Origin: Uranotaenia lowii
Lineage: Eukaryota > Arthropoda > Insecta > Diptera > Culicidae
DNA length: 64,000 bases
NCBI RefSeq assembly: GCF_029784155.1
Contig: NC_073691.1
Location: 50,512,490-50,576,489, forward strand
Direction: 5' to 3'
A program made the position numbers and the translations under genes. Positions 32,780 to 42,607 of this stretch are shown piece by piece. The notes under the pieces were generated by a model. That model made no database searches. It saw only the letters and a program-made list of their open reading frames with translations, and had not been told where the DNA came from. Within the stretch, counting starts at the first letter, position 1. Every line of letters starts with the position of its first letter.

Positions 32780-33848
32780 ATCATGGACGAGAACGGCTTT
32801 TCCGGGAAGCTGATCAGACTGATCAAGGCGACGATGGATGGAACGCAGTGCTGTGTGCGGATTTCGGGTGAATTGTCGAGTTCATACGAATCGCGCAGGG
32901 GGCTTCGACAAGGTGATGGTCTATCCTGCATGATGTTCAACGTGGCGCTAGAAGGTGTTATTCGACGAGCGGTGGGCGAAATGCGGGGCACGATTTTCAA
33001 CAGATACAGTCAACTTATCTGCTTTGCCGATGACATTGATATAGTCGGCAGATCATCTGCGGCGGTGGAGGAGATCTACCGCAAACTGAAACGCGAAGCA
33101 GGAAGGATTGGGTTGATGATTAATACGTCCAAGACGAAGTACATGCTGGCCTGCGGATCCGAGACCGACCGAACCCGCTTGTCCAGTAATAACAAGGTCA
33201 CGATCGACGGTGACGAGCTGGAGATAGTCGAAGACTTTGTCTATCTCGGCTCACTGGTGACCGCAGACAATGACACCAGCCGTGAGATCCGGAGGCGAAT
33301 TATCAGCGGAAGTCGTGCCTACTATGGACTCCACAAGCAACTGCGGTCGAGAAGACTTAGCCCTCGCACAAAGTGTAACCTGTATATGACGCTTATTAGA
33401 CCGGTTGTTCTCTACGGGCACGAGACATGGATATTGCTCGAGGAGGACCTGCGTACACTCGGAGTATTCGAGCGACGAGTGTTAAGAACCATCTTTGGCG
33501 GCGTACAGGAGAACGGAGTGTGGAGGCGAAGGATGAACCACGAGCTCGCGCGCCTCTACGGCGAACCCAGTATCCAGAAGGTGGTGAAGGCTGGCCGGAT
33601 ACGCTGGGCGGGACATGTTGCGAGAATGCCGGACGACTGTCCTGCAAAACAGGTGTTCGCTACGAATCCGGTAGGAACAAGACGAGCGGGGGCGCAACGA
33701 GCGAGGTGGTTAGACCAAGTGGAGCGTGATCTGGCGAACGTGGGGTGCCCGAGAAATTGGAGAACGGTTGCTATGAACCGAGTGAATTTTAGGAATTATG
33801 TTCGTCAAGTTATGTCGTGAGACGGAATACTATGTAAATAAATAATAA
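32780..33848 (+). mobile_element. 5'-truncated non-LTR retrotransposon inserted in the SINE
   Basis: The fragment is bounded by an exact 11-bp duplication, GCATGTGAGCA, at 32769-32779 and 33849-33859. It holds the 3' part of a reverse-transcriptase ORF and a 3'UTR of under 30 bp ending in an AATAAATAATAA tract. The duplicated word belongs to the SINE, so the LINE entered after the SINE. Its composition is GC-richer than the flanks. A 100-bp piece of the same 3' end lies at 41092-41193. Confidence 0.85.
32783..33820 (+). CDS. Reverse transcriptase, C-terminal part (non-LTR retrotransposon)
   Basis: The 345-codon uninterrupted frame ends in TGA. It contains GLRQGD (residues 40-45), the catalytic FADD box (81-84), LMINTSKTKYM (111-121), FVYLGSLVT (152-160), RPVVLYGHETW (206-216) and RWAGHVARM (274-282). 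This is the order of the RT palm and thumb followed by the C-terminal segment of many insect LINEs. The N-terminal fingers and any endonuclease or ORF1 are absent because of 5' truncation, so the first ATG is fortuitous and the protein is not functional as it stands. No RNase H or integrase is seen. I would guess an RTE- or CR1-related clade but cannot assign it. The lack of stops implies recent insertion. Confidence 0.9.
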   Translation: MDENGFSGKLIRLIKATMDGTQCCVRISGELSSSYESRRGLRQGDGLSCMMFNVALEGVIRRAVGEMRGTIFNRYSQLICFADDIDIVGRSSAAVEEIYRKLKREAGRIGLMINTSKTKYMLACGSETDRTRLSSNNKVTIDGDELEIVEDFVYLGSLVTADNDTSREIRRRIISGSRAYYGLHKQLRSRRLSPRTKCNLYMTLIRPVVLYGHETWILLEEDLRTLGVFERRVLRTIFGGVQENGVWRRRMNHELARLYGEPSIQKVVKAGRIRWAGHVARMPDDCPAKQVFATNPVGTRRAGAQRARWLDQVERDLANVGCPRNWRTVAMNRVNFRNYVRQVMS

Positions 33849-33949
33849 GCATGTGAGCACATACTTAGGCAGAAACTGCGGTGAATCCGTGCACCCATGG
33901 TGGATAACCAACATACATACAATACAAACATGAGTTGAAGTTTGAAACA

Positions 33950-34072
33950 AGTAGAATTAAGCCTCTAAATCTACTTCAAAGTTCCTATATTGTGAGGTTG
34001 CTTTTGAACGCTCGTTGGAACTAATTAAAAACTTCTAAACGAATGCAAAATCATTCACTGTTACTAACAAGT
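33950..34072. other. Short AT-rich spacer
   Basis: There is nothing beyond a possible decayed end word GAGGTTGCTTTTGAACG at about 33993. Confidence 0.3.
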
Positions 34073-34235
34073 TAACCCTTCGTTTCATAAAGTAACAAAT
34101 TTGCAACAAATAATGTATGAAAAAATGGAAAAATCGTATTTCATTTTTATTTTTTTTTCTTGAAGTGCACATCATTTCCAACTGTTAAAAATAATGTTTG
34201 AGGAAAAATAAAAAAATCATGAAACAAAGGGTTAA
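34073..34235. mobile_element. Short piggyBac-type MITE (163 bp) with TTAA duplication
   Basis: TTAACCCTTCGTTTCATAA at the left and TTAACCCTTTGTTTCATGA at the right (read inwards) form 19-bp imperfect inverted ends including TTAA. CCTTCGTTTCATAAAGTAA recurs at 59932-59950, where it is probably a truncated relative. Confidence 0.75.
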
Positions 34236-35750
34236 TTAATGAAAGCCCCGTTTATGTTGGCTTTGAAAATAATCGCCTACATGCTCTGATTATTTTATAG
34301 ATATCAACACAATTCGCTACATCGTTTAAGTGTGCGATACAGTAAGTTACGATTTCGTTCAGATTAATGGTGCGTTTAATTCCACATTTGAATTGAAATC
34401 TATGAGAAGTTGCAAATTCTCATTACTCATAAAAAGTGTTTTCAATAAAAATTCAATTAAAAAAAATATAATAATTTTCCAAATATTAATGCACTTGGCA
34501 ACCCTGAACACCCAAAAAAAATCAAAACACGAACACCTCTGTATCGCTTTTCCACAGGACGAATTTGTTGATATTAGTACCGGAAAATCGCGTTTATCGT
34601 GCGCCCTTCTCAAAAATCGAACCTGTTATCTCATGGTTTGAGGTTACAGCTGAGGCCTTCTGCTAAGGTGGTGTTCGTGTAGAACTGTCAATATGTCCTA
34701 GTATGTGTGTGTTCGTTTAAAAAAAAATCATCACATGAGCTGCAATTCCTTTCCCCCTATCGACTACATGGACTTGGCCGGCTTCGTTATTGGTTCACAT
34801 TAAAGTTTAAGATTCTCAAAATTGGACAGTGCGAATGTGTTGCTTGTTCCTAACACCTTTCATTTGGTTCATTGTCCAATGTTGATTATTTCGAGCCAAT
34901 CATGGGGTGCAACCATTAAGCTATTGGCCAGGAGGGGCCGTTGGTGGACCGTAGTTGATAGGAAGCTCAAGTTCAACCTCAATAATTTTGATCTTAAAAC
35001 TCGATTTTTCATATAATTGGAGTCTTTCAAAGCTTTAACTATGACAATGTATTTATGTATTTTCCGTAATGGACACTTCAGAAGCTTATTTTTGTAACTC
35101 AATATCTTTTTTTTTCATTACCCATAAAAAAGTAGAACCTTGAGATGAAAAGAAGCATTATGGCAAAGATGGCATAATTGAAGCTTCGTAAATAGCTCTA
35201 ATGAAATCCAATCGACCGAAAGAGACTAAAGAAATTGATGCAAAACAGGGTTTTCGTTTTTCTTCCCAACAAAATTTATTCTTAACTCCATACTAATTTC
35301 AGGCTCGTTGAGCCTTTCGTGGTCCAATCCCCCAAATTTAGGATTGCACTTGGATCAATCAAGTTTAGCTTGCCACTTATAAGATTTTCAAAATTCGGCT
35401 TATTTGGGCACTCAAATGTCCATTAACGAAATTCTAGTAGATCTAATGCTTTTAAAATTATTATTTATTTTTCCTTCCCTTTACAATAAAATATTAAAAA
35501 GATTCAGAATCACATTTCAACGCTTCTGCTAATCAGTTTTTCCTCGCACTAGTTTTTTCTTAAATAATATTGTCGTGATTGTACAAGTAAAAAATGCACG
35601 CAGTGTTCAAACCTTCTCTGCTTATATGGAGCTGCTTTTGAGATTCAATGAACGTAATTTTTTGGGAATGAGTGGGTCTCTTTCATTATCAAATCGCATT
35701 ATTTGTTGAGTTTCTAAGCATTTTTATTAAATTAAGTATTGATTTTTCTG
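34236..35750. other. AT-rich to mixed sequence without assigned genes
   Basis: Plus and minus frames of 64-103 codons (34330-35100) overlap each other and have no recognisable domain. I found no paired element ends. Confidence 0.4.
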
Positions 35751-35752
35751 GC

Positions 35753-35930
35753 TTGTGATATAGCTCAGTTCGCAAGTCTGTAGTCTCCTGAGCCGATGTC
35801 CGCAAGTTCGAGCCCAAGAGTAAACATCGAACACAGTTGTACCGGATAAGTTTTTCAATAACAATCCGCCAACTGCAACGTTTATAAAGTCGCGAATGCC
35901 ATAAAGCTGGTAAAACGACTATAATCGGAT
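35753..35930 (+). mobile_element. tRNA-derived SINE-like element
   Basis: TGATATAGCTCAGTTCGCAAG provides an A-box-like start and GCAAGTTCGAGCCCAAGAG a B-box-like block about 45 bp downstream. The body runs through CATCGAACACAGTTGTACC and ends in an AT-rich region. The head does not close into a canonical cloverleaf, and no second copy is in the window. Confidence 0.5.
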
Positions 35931-36879
35931 CAAAAGAAAATTTTTGGTTTTCATATTATACTTTATTTCATGTATACATACAATTTTGTGACGTTACAAT
36001 GATCTGCAAAACCGTGATTTAAAAAAAATGACACGTTGTGACGTCACGAAACTGAATATCTCTTCAATAAATTGAAAACAAAACTTGAAAAATCAAAAAC
36101 AGCGGTTTTTGTTAATGTTATAAAATTAAACTTTTCTGAAATTTTCATAAAATTTGATCAAATAAAAGAGCAGAAAAATTGTTTAGTAAAAAAAATCATA
36201 AAGTGGAAAAAGTGGCGCGTTTTTTCGCTTATGTTTCCCAAATCTAGCAATTTATATTTTGTACTTAGAGGTATATTTTTTTCCAATGTGCGCTATGAAC
36301 TACAAAATTTACAAACAGTATTCCAAAAAAAAAAATGGTTTATAAACGTTGTGACGTCACGCTGGAATTGGTATTAAGATTGTCAAAATACGAATTACAG
36401 AGCTTTAGACGAATTTTCCATGCATTTTTTCGAATTTTATGTCCATTTGCATTTTTTAGACACATTTCAACATTCTAACATAGGATAAGCGGTCTAAGAC
36501 AATACTGAATAACAGTTAAGTTATTTTGTAACGTGAAATATTTAAATTTGATTAAGTTGATAACTTTTCCCCTTATTTATTCTATCCTCTTAATGGAAAA
36601 CCAGAGTTTTGTGGTGTTCTGTTAGTTTAAATGAGTTGAACCTACAATGACAAACAAATCAAAATATTTCCTTACTACAAGATTTTCCAAATTCCATGAT
36701 AAAGGCTAAATTCAAATCAAACGTTGGATGCCAATCATTTTCGAAATGACCTGCATACCAATAATTTAGAAAAATCTGTAATTTACTTCATTTTTCTTTA
36801 AAAAATTAGTTCATGCAAACTTGAAGAAAAGTAAATCCTGTATCCCATAGACAAACCTATATGTACCGACTACGAAGAC
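35931..36879. other. AT-rich sequence with repeated TGACGTCA palindromes
   Basis: CGTTGTGACGTCACG occurs exactly at 36034-36048 and 36347-36361, and the variant palindrome TTGTGACGTTACAA lies at 35986. The 101-codon plus-strand frame between them is Lys/Phe-rich and unconvincing. The palindromes may be ends of a small element or cAMP-response-element-like sites. Confidence 0.4.
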
Positions 36880-38420
36880 ATTAAAAGCCACGATCGTTCC
36901 CATGCGTGTCCCGACGATCCGCGCCTTTACTTACCATTGATTATTACGGCCACTACCGGGGTCAAAAGATGGGCCGAACCCCTTCTCAATTCCTTTGCAT
37001 CGCCGAACCCGAAGAGACCCGGTCGGTAATTAATAACATAGCGGCGCGCGAGTCCGTTCGTTTCGAGGAGCTTCGGTGCAAGTCAATGACCGTAACTAAC
37101 AGTTATAGACTTCGAGAGTGTGACGACGCGGTTGGTTTTTTCATTGTTAGGAATAATCTTCTGCCGTTGCTCCTCCTTACGGATATGCATGCAAGTTGTT
37201 CATATGGTTTTTCTGTGGTTTTCAGGTGTGACCAAGTGGATTTATGATGTTATTTTTTGTTTGTTACCGTTTTATCAAGCAGATTAGACCATTTTCGGTG
37301 GGAAAATGTGAGGTACCGTTTTGGAAGAAAGGATACATTTAGTCACTATTTGCCCTGAAGTATTATATCGTAGGGAGAATAAAGCTGTTTCATTGGCATT
37401 AAACAAAATTGTCGGATCTGTCGATCTGACTAAAATGGATGGTTTCTGTCTGTCCGTTTGAACCTTGTCGGAAAATGTTGTCATCGTTTTTAACTAGCTT
37501 TGAATATTCAAATGGAACAGGTGTGAAAATTTCCCGTTTGGTGCTGCAATGTTTGTTTTCTCACAATTATCTGCATACAAACCAGTTGATTAATCTAGCT
37601 GTGGCCAATTTCCGACCATCCTTTTTCCCTCCTAGTCCTAGGAAAGAGGCTTTACCAATAATTGCACCCCTAATAACAGAGTTTTTTTTCTCTCTCATCG
37701 TTCTATTAAAACGATCGGTGTCTGTAACGATTTATCTTCCAACCGTGATCTTCCCGATTGCCTTTCTTTTCTATTCAATGGAATTCAAATTCCACAACGC
37801 CGAACTTGTCGGTTGATGGGAATTGATATCAATCTGACAGCTCCCTAAATGTGTCCTTTTCGTCGGTGAAATATGATATGTGGTTCAATTCCCCCATACA
37901 AAGGTATACCTAATCGTATTGGAAAAGCTCTTCTTCAAATTACCTTTCCCGAGGACCGATCAGGTACTTTCGACTAGCTCAACTTATCCAACATAACCCG
38001 ATCCAATCACGGTTAGAAGCAGGTTATTATTATTCCCCATTCATTATTCACTGGTTCACATTATGCTACTTTCCATAATACGCGCAACGATGGAAAAAAT
38101 GACAGAATCAGAAAAATAAATAATAACCCAAAAGGTTGCAGTTGTGACAAGTTCTGGTGATGATACCTGTAGCCCAGAACTGCTACTTTTCATGAAGCTC
38201 ATAGAAGAAGAATGAAGAGAAAAAAACTGTTTGAGTTGGGTCGACGACTGAATTAATTAAAATGTGCATATTGGGACCACTTTCTGAGAATGCCGAAACA
38301 GGACTTGGGACTGGTGAACCCAATGATATTAAAAGGTCGGGTGCAGCCCCGTGGATTTATGGCAAAATGATTGGGACATTCGATTTGTACGGTGTTCGTT
38401 TATTTTAGTTTTTGGGAATC
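36880..38420. other. Base-balanced, single-copy-looking island
   Basis: Composition here is clearly less AT-rich, especially 36895-37250. A 113-codon plus-strand frame (36906-37247) and a 125-codon frame (37439-37816) have no recognisable domains, no splice logic I can defend and no repeat content. It is a candidate for conserved non-coding or regulatory DNA, by inference from composition only. Confidence 0.3.
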
Positions 38421-38723
38421 AAGCCGACCCTAGAAGCGTTTTTGTTATGCTAATTTTTGACGGTTGACAAAAATTGAATAAAAAAAATCGTGGTACAGGT
38501 GAGCTCATATTACAACATTAACAAAGAACAAACAAGTGCATTTTGAGTATTGTTATAATTTACTTGGACTCAGATTTAAAAAAATTAAGAAAAATTCAAA
38601 TCAAGACTTACATTGTTTCTAAATCTTTTGAAACAAATTTTTTTTTAGTTCAGCAGTAAGATCTTGGTTTCTGGTTTCTAATGATGATTTTTAAATATTT
38701 AAGAGTAAATCCTAATAACTCTA
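38421..38723. other. AT-rich spacer, nothing recognised
   Basis: I saw no coding frame, tRNA-like box or paired repeat. Confidence 0.4.
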
Positions 38724-38976
38724 CACAGAAATTTTTTTGACTATTACGTGTCACTTAAAATACAACCTTTAAAATAAACCTGTAATTTTAAATTGTTTTC
38801 CTTGAAAGTTAACGAAGATTCATTTATTATTACAGCAAATGTTCTGTAAAAAAGTTGTTCACTGAAAATAAAATGTCACGTAATCATGTTTTCGACCTGT
38901 AAAATTACGGTAAATGTCCTGCTCCTTTTTGTTACAGGATATTTGCGTAATTTTACAGTAAATAATTTTTGCTGTG
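38724..38976. mobile_element. MITE, CACAG-ended family, copy 2
   Basis: The left end is CACAGAAATTTTTTTGAC and the right end AATAATTTTTGCTGTG. TA abuts both ends (CTA|CACAG ... CTGTG|TAG), supporting a TA duplication. The interior matches copy 1 (24989-25262) along most of its length, with small deletions near the left end. Confidence 0.75.
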
Positions 38977-40238
38977 TAGAGCTGTTTTACTGAAGTAAGA
39001 ATTCTGATCATGAGCGGAACTAAAATATTATCTTGAGCGGAACTATTTTCTTCTGTCAACATCTTTAATAGCTCTTTGTTCCTAATTTCATCTTTGAAGA
39101 GTTCAGTTCAGTTCAAAAATTAATGTTTTTACGTTAAAAAAAGAAACTTAGTGTTCCAAAGTTGTTCTCAAGTTATCCGTTCAAACTTATTTCCAGCTCA
39201 AAGAAAGTCAAATTTTCACTTTGATTCACTGTATCCTATTTTGAATGATTCGATTCTCTCAACTCAAATTTTAGTTTATTTTTTAATCTCAAAATTAAAT
39301 TCGTTAGTATATATGCTTGATTATTTGAATGTGCGTGTTTAGGGACATATTGCCCCGAAAAACTTTTGAAGGTAACGACAAAGTCAGTAATACATAAGAA
39401 GGTGTCTTAAATTACAGATTTTGCAAAAAAAAACTATACATTGCTCTGAATCAATGTTTTTGAGAAAAAAAATCTTTTTTTTTTTTGTGATTTCCTATTA
39501 CCTTTGTTCCTTTAATTTCATTGGAAATTCATGAAAAATTGGATCATTTTTATATTTTAGTAAGGAAAAATCAGTTTACGTTGAAAATCTCTTAATACTT
39601 TTCCAATTCAAAGTAAGAAACCTAAATTTTATATTGACCCAAAAAATTATAAATATGGAAATCCATTCGAAATACGAAATTCTATGAAATCTGTAAATAT
39701 TTCAAAATTTCGTGTACTGTGACACAGATGCTGTGATAAAAGTTTCCTCAAAATTTTGTGAAATGTGAAGGAATGTGTGTAAAAAACAATTTGAATTTTT
39801 GTTTGTTAGGTTCGTTTGTATCGTTATATCGTTTTCAATTGGAATTTGAACTTCTAAAACTACCTCTTTAAATGAAAGCTAGGTACTTTTTAAAGTAAGA
39901 ATAGTAATGGCAATGAAGATTGATTCTTAATCTGGTATTATGACTTAACTTTATTGGCTTCATAAGTTCTCGAATTATGCCAAAAATATGTATCCAAGCC
40001 TTCCTTCTCCTTCCCGGCGTCCCTCTGAAAAAAAGTATAAAAAACATATTTCTTGTACCAAAATAATTAAACTTTTTGTGTGCCTAGTTTGGTACGCTGT
40101 GACACCAATTAATTATTTTTTGTTTTTTTTTCGAACTTAATTTTACATCTTTTCCCATCCCATCCCGTAATTTGGTTCAGTACGATTTAGTATGATTAAG
40201 AGAATTGATTTTAGCGTATCCACATAGATTCAATCAAC
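38977..40238. other. AT-rich sequence, nothing recognised
   Basis: A stretch near 39955-40030 (CTTCATAAGTTCTCGAATTATGCC, then a C/T-rich run) faintly resembles the Helitron internal unit but is too short to call. Confidence 0.35.
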
Positions 40239-40405
40239 TTAACACTAGAAGGACCGGCAAATTGAATATACCTATTCGGACCGTGACTAGTCAAAATGAC
40301 TGGTAAAGGGGAAATGTTTTATGTCATAATATTTTTAACTTTTTTCTTTTGAAATTATTTTATTATTTATTCGATAGATTTTTTTTTAAATAGAAATATT
40401 TTATC

Positions 40406-40838
40406 ACCATGGGTGCACGGAATCACCTCATTTTGGCATAGTTGACGAATGCGTGTATGTCATAAAATGAATATTTCAAATAATATTCAAAAAATTAAAA
40501 CACATTATCAATCTAATTATAAAATCATATGATAAGGCTATGGGTATTGACCATGTGTGCACGGTTTCACTTTAATTTTGTCTAGTTGATATTTTCTAGC
40601 ATCCATCGTTCTGAAATTTTTCAACACGTTGTCTAAAAATTATACATGATATTGTAGATTTTGAAGCATATTTTTTTTATACGTAGAGCAATTTACCATG
40701 GGTGCACGGATCCACCGCCATTCATCCAAAATCAATTTTTTTGCATGCTAAAGGTAAAGAATAAAGACTTTTATAGATTCAAATGAAAATTTGTGTTATA
40801 TACATGGTTTTTCACTATGGGTGCGCGGATTCACCGCG
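40406..40838 (-). repeat. Array of ATGGGTGCACGG-type motif, spaced about 120-145 bp
   Basis: Four copies of a 22-26-bp core lie at 40406-40427, 40549-40570, 40695-40719 and 40813-40838. Their consensus is near ACCATGGGTGCACGGATTCACC. The core is the reverse complement of the tail of SINE family S1. The intervening DNA is only weakly alike. Confidence 0.7.
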
Positions 40839-41091
40839 TTTTATTCAAATATTGGACTTTTCGAAAGTTTTTAGAAAGCATTATTACAAATCTTAATTTA
40901 ACCAAAGTTGAAACCATGTCTTTCATGTTGAGATATAATGATTTAAATAACGATTTTTATTTTATGTTCCGTCTTTTCATTCCTGGAAAAGAAATATTTC
41001 AATTATATCTTGAAATAATAAATTTATTTATTTATTATTGAAAAAACAGGTTTTTCGATCTTATATTTATCTGATAAGACCTGATCAACAT

Positions 41092-41193
41092 AAAAAAAAT
41101 TGGAAAACGGTTACCTTGGACCGATAGAAATTTAGGAATTATATGCATCAAGTTATGTCGTGAGACGGTAAACAGTGAAAATAAAAATAATGA
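41092..41193 (+). mobile_element. 3'-end fragment of the same LINE as 32780-33848
   Basis: About 90 bp (GGTTACCTTGGACCGAT ... TTTAGGAATTAT ... CAAGTTATGTCGTGAGACGG and an A/T-rich tail) matches the last codons and 3'UTR of the LINE. An 8-bp direct repeat, ATCAACAT, flanks it at 41084-41091 and 41194-41201. It is a very short 5'-truncated insertion. Confidence 0.75.
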
Positions 41194-41390
41194 ATCAACA
41201 TTGTCAAATGTACACGTTGATTTGTTTTTTCCTTAAAAGTTTTCGATTGACCAATATTGCATGTCAAATATCTATCATATCTAACTCAAAAATATTTCGT
41301 GTTCTGAAGCAAGTTGGAAACTATTTATTTCTATATAATTTACAACGGCAAATTTACAGCCATTTCGTGCACCCATGTTGAAATATCTTA

Positions 41391-41730
41391 GCGCCGATGT
41401 GGTCTATCAGATAGGCTGACGCGAGTCTGGTCTAAGTATGCCAGGCGTACTGGGTTCGATTCTCGGTATCGGCAAGAAAACTCTTGGGTTCAAACCCCAT
41501 AAGTTGCCGACAGGTAAGATGTGTTTCCTCTTATAATAAGAATGTTCATAAAGAATGTTCAATCAGTTGCCAGTTGGCCAGGTATATACACGGGGGCCAG
41601 AATACCTGTAAGTGAACTTGCATTGGAAATTTGTCGAACCTAATAATCTAAGAATGCATGTGAACAAATACTTGGGCAGAAACAGCGGTGAATCCGTGCA
41701 CCCATGGTGGATAACCAACATTTAAAAAGT
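41391..41730 (+). mobile_element. tRNA-derived SINE (family S1), copy 2, intact
   Basis: It starts GCGCCGATGTGGTC with a B box, GGGTTCGATTCTC, at 41453. The body matches copy 1 (TTGCCGACAGGTAAGATGTG, GTTGCCAGTTGGCCAGGTAT), and it ends TGAATCCGTGCACCCATGG then TGGATAACCAAC. A 22-bp direct repeat with one mismatch (41366-41387 and 41735-41756) flanks it. This copy gives the uninterrupted length, about 340 bp. Confidence 0.8.
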
Positions 41731-42130
41731 AGTCCGTGCACCCATATTGAAATATCATTTAAATTATTTAGTTTCAAAGCTGATTTCTTAAAATTTGAAA
41801 AAATGAGTGCATAATTCATAAATATTTTATTCATTCTAGTTCAGTATAAAACATATTTATCACCTAAAACTACTCGATTACTCGAATTGACATGTATTAA
41901 ATCTAACATAACTTTTACAAATCTTGATGATCTCTCGCCAAATTTTGATAGAAAGTTCGATTATAGTTGAGCATCAAAAAAGACCAAAAAAATTGGGAGT
42001 CAAGTGCTTGAAACGCCACACAGCTGTCAATCCGAGAACTTTTTCTACAAATCTTCATGACTTCACATTGAAAATCAATAATTTCATAACGAATGACATA
42101 CTTCTACCCACGATAAATCAACTATCGTAC

Positions 42131-42345
42131 GTCCTCGGTGGTCGAGTGGTTAGCGTGGTATGACGGTAATCGCTGGTCCACTGATGGCATGGGTTCGATT
42201 CCCACCTCGGTACTGGGTGTTTAAATGTTAATCTTAAGTTGTCCACGTCATTTATTCAGTCTGTAAAGCCTAAATCGGCTAAGACGGTGTATGTAGACTA
42301 GGGCTTATTGTCTTGAATGTAGATTGCAAATGAAACCAAGAGCAA
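42131..42345 (+). mobile_element. Second tRNA-derived SINE family
   Basis: TCGGTGGTCGAGTGGTTAGCG (A box) and GGGTTCGATTCCC (B box, 42191) mark a tRNA-like head ending about 42213. The body includes GCCTAAATCGGCTAAGACGG and TAGACTAGGGCTTATTGTC. It is unrelated to S1 outside the promoter boxes. No duplication could be fixed. Confidence 0.6.
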
Positions 42346-42607
42346 GCGAAAAAAATTTATCTTGTTTGAGTTATAGGGCTGTGAATTTTACCAGTCATTT
42401 TGACTGGTCACTGTCCGAGTGTCCATGGCGAAATTTTTCTCACTTATTAAAAATGCTAGTGAAATAAAAAATAATCAGTTTTGTAGAGATTAAAAATTCA
42501 TGAAAAGTCGTTTTTTTGCGATTTTTTAAAGCGAAATATTTAAAAGATATTCAACAAACAAAGTGTCCAACCAATCATTTTGACTGTTGCGGTCTTTCTA
42601 GTGTTAA

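Larger units (their letters stand above)
32396..33924 (+). mobile_element. tRNA-derived SINE (family S1), copy 1, split by a LINE
   Basis: The head begins GCGCCGATGTGGCCTAGTGG (A box) with GGGTTCGATTCCC (B box) about 45 bp later. The head's ends, GCCGATG and TATCGGC, can pair like an acceptor stem. The body continues to 32779. After the nested LINE the tail resumes at 33849 and ends CCATGGTGGATAACCAAC plus a short ACATACAATA tract. A 21-bp direct repeat flanks it (32375-32395 and 33925-33945, one mismatch, starting CAAACA), as expected for LINE-assisted insertion. Copy 2 lies at 41391-41730. Confidence 0.8.
40239..42607. mobile_element. piggyBac-like TTAA element (2.37 kb) carrying nested insertions
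   Basis: The left end TTAACACTAGAAGGACCGG (40239) and the right end, read inwards, TTAACACTAGAAAGACCGC (42607 backwards) are inverted and include the TTAA duplication. Sub-terminal blocks are also inverted: GACTAGTCAAAATGACTGGTAAA near 40286 against TTTTACCAGTCATTTTGACTGG near 42387. No transposase frame is visible. Inside are a motif array (40406-40838), a LINE 3' fragment, one S1 SINE and one further SINE. It is either a non-autonomous element or one whose interior has been replaced. Confidence 0.7.

Noticed and set aside
30842..34010. Third full CCCAAGCAACC-type element spanning the foldback and SINE/LINE
   Set aside because: The left word fits but the proposed right word (GAGGTTGCTTTTGAACG) is too different to prove a pair.
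36906..37816. 113- and 125-codon frames
   Set aside because: Base-balanced but no recognisable domain and no exon boundaries. Kept only as part of an unexplained island.
42131..42213. Possible genuine tRNA gene
   Set aside because: Good A and B boxes but no convincing anticodon arm, and it is followed by a SINE-like body.
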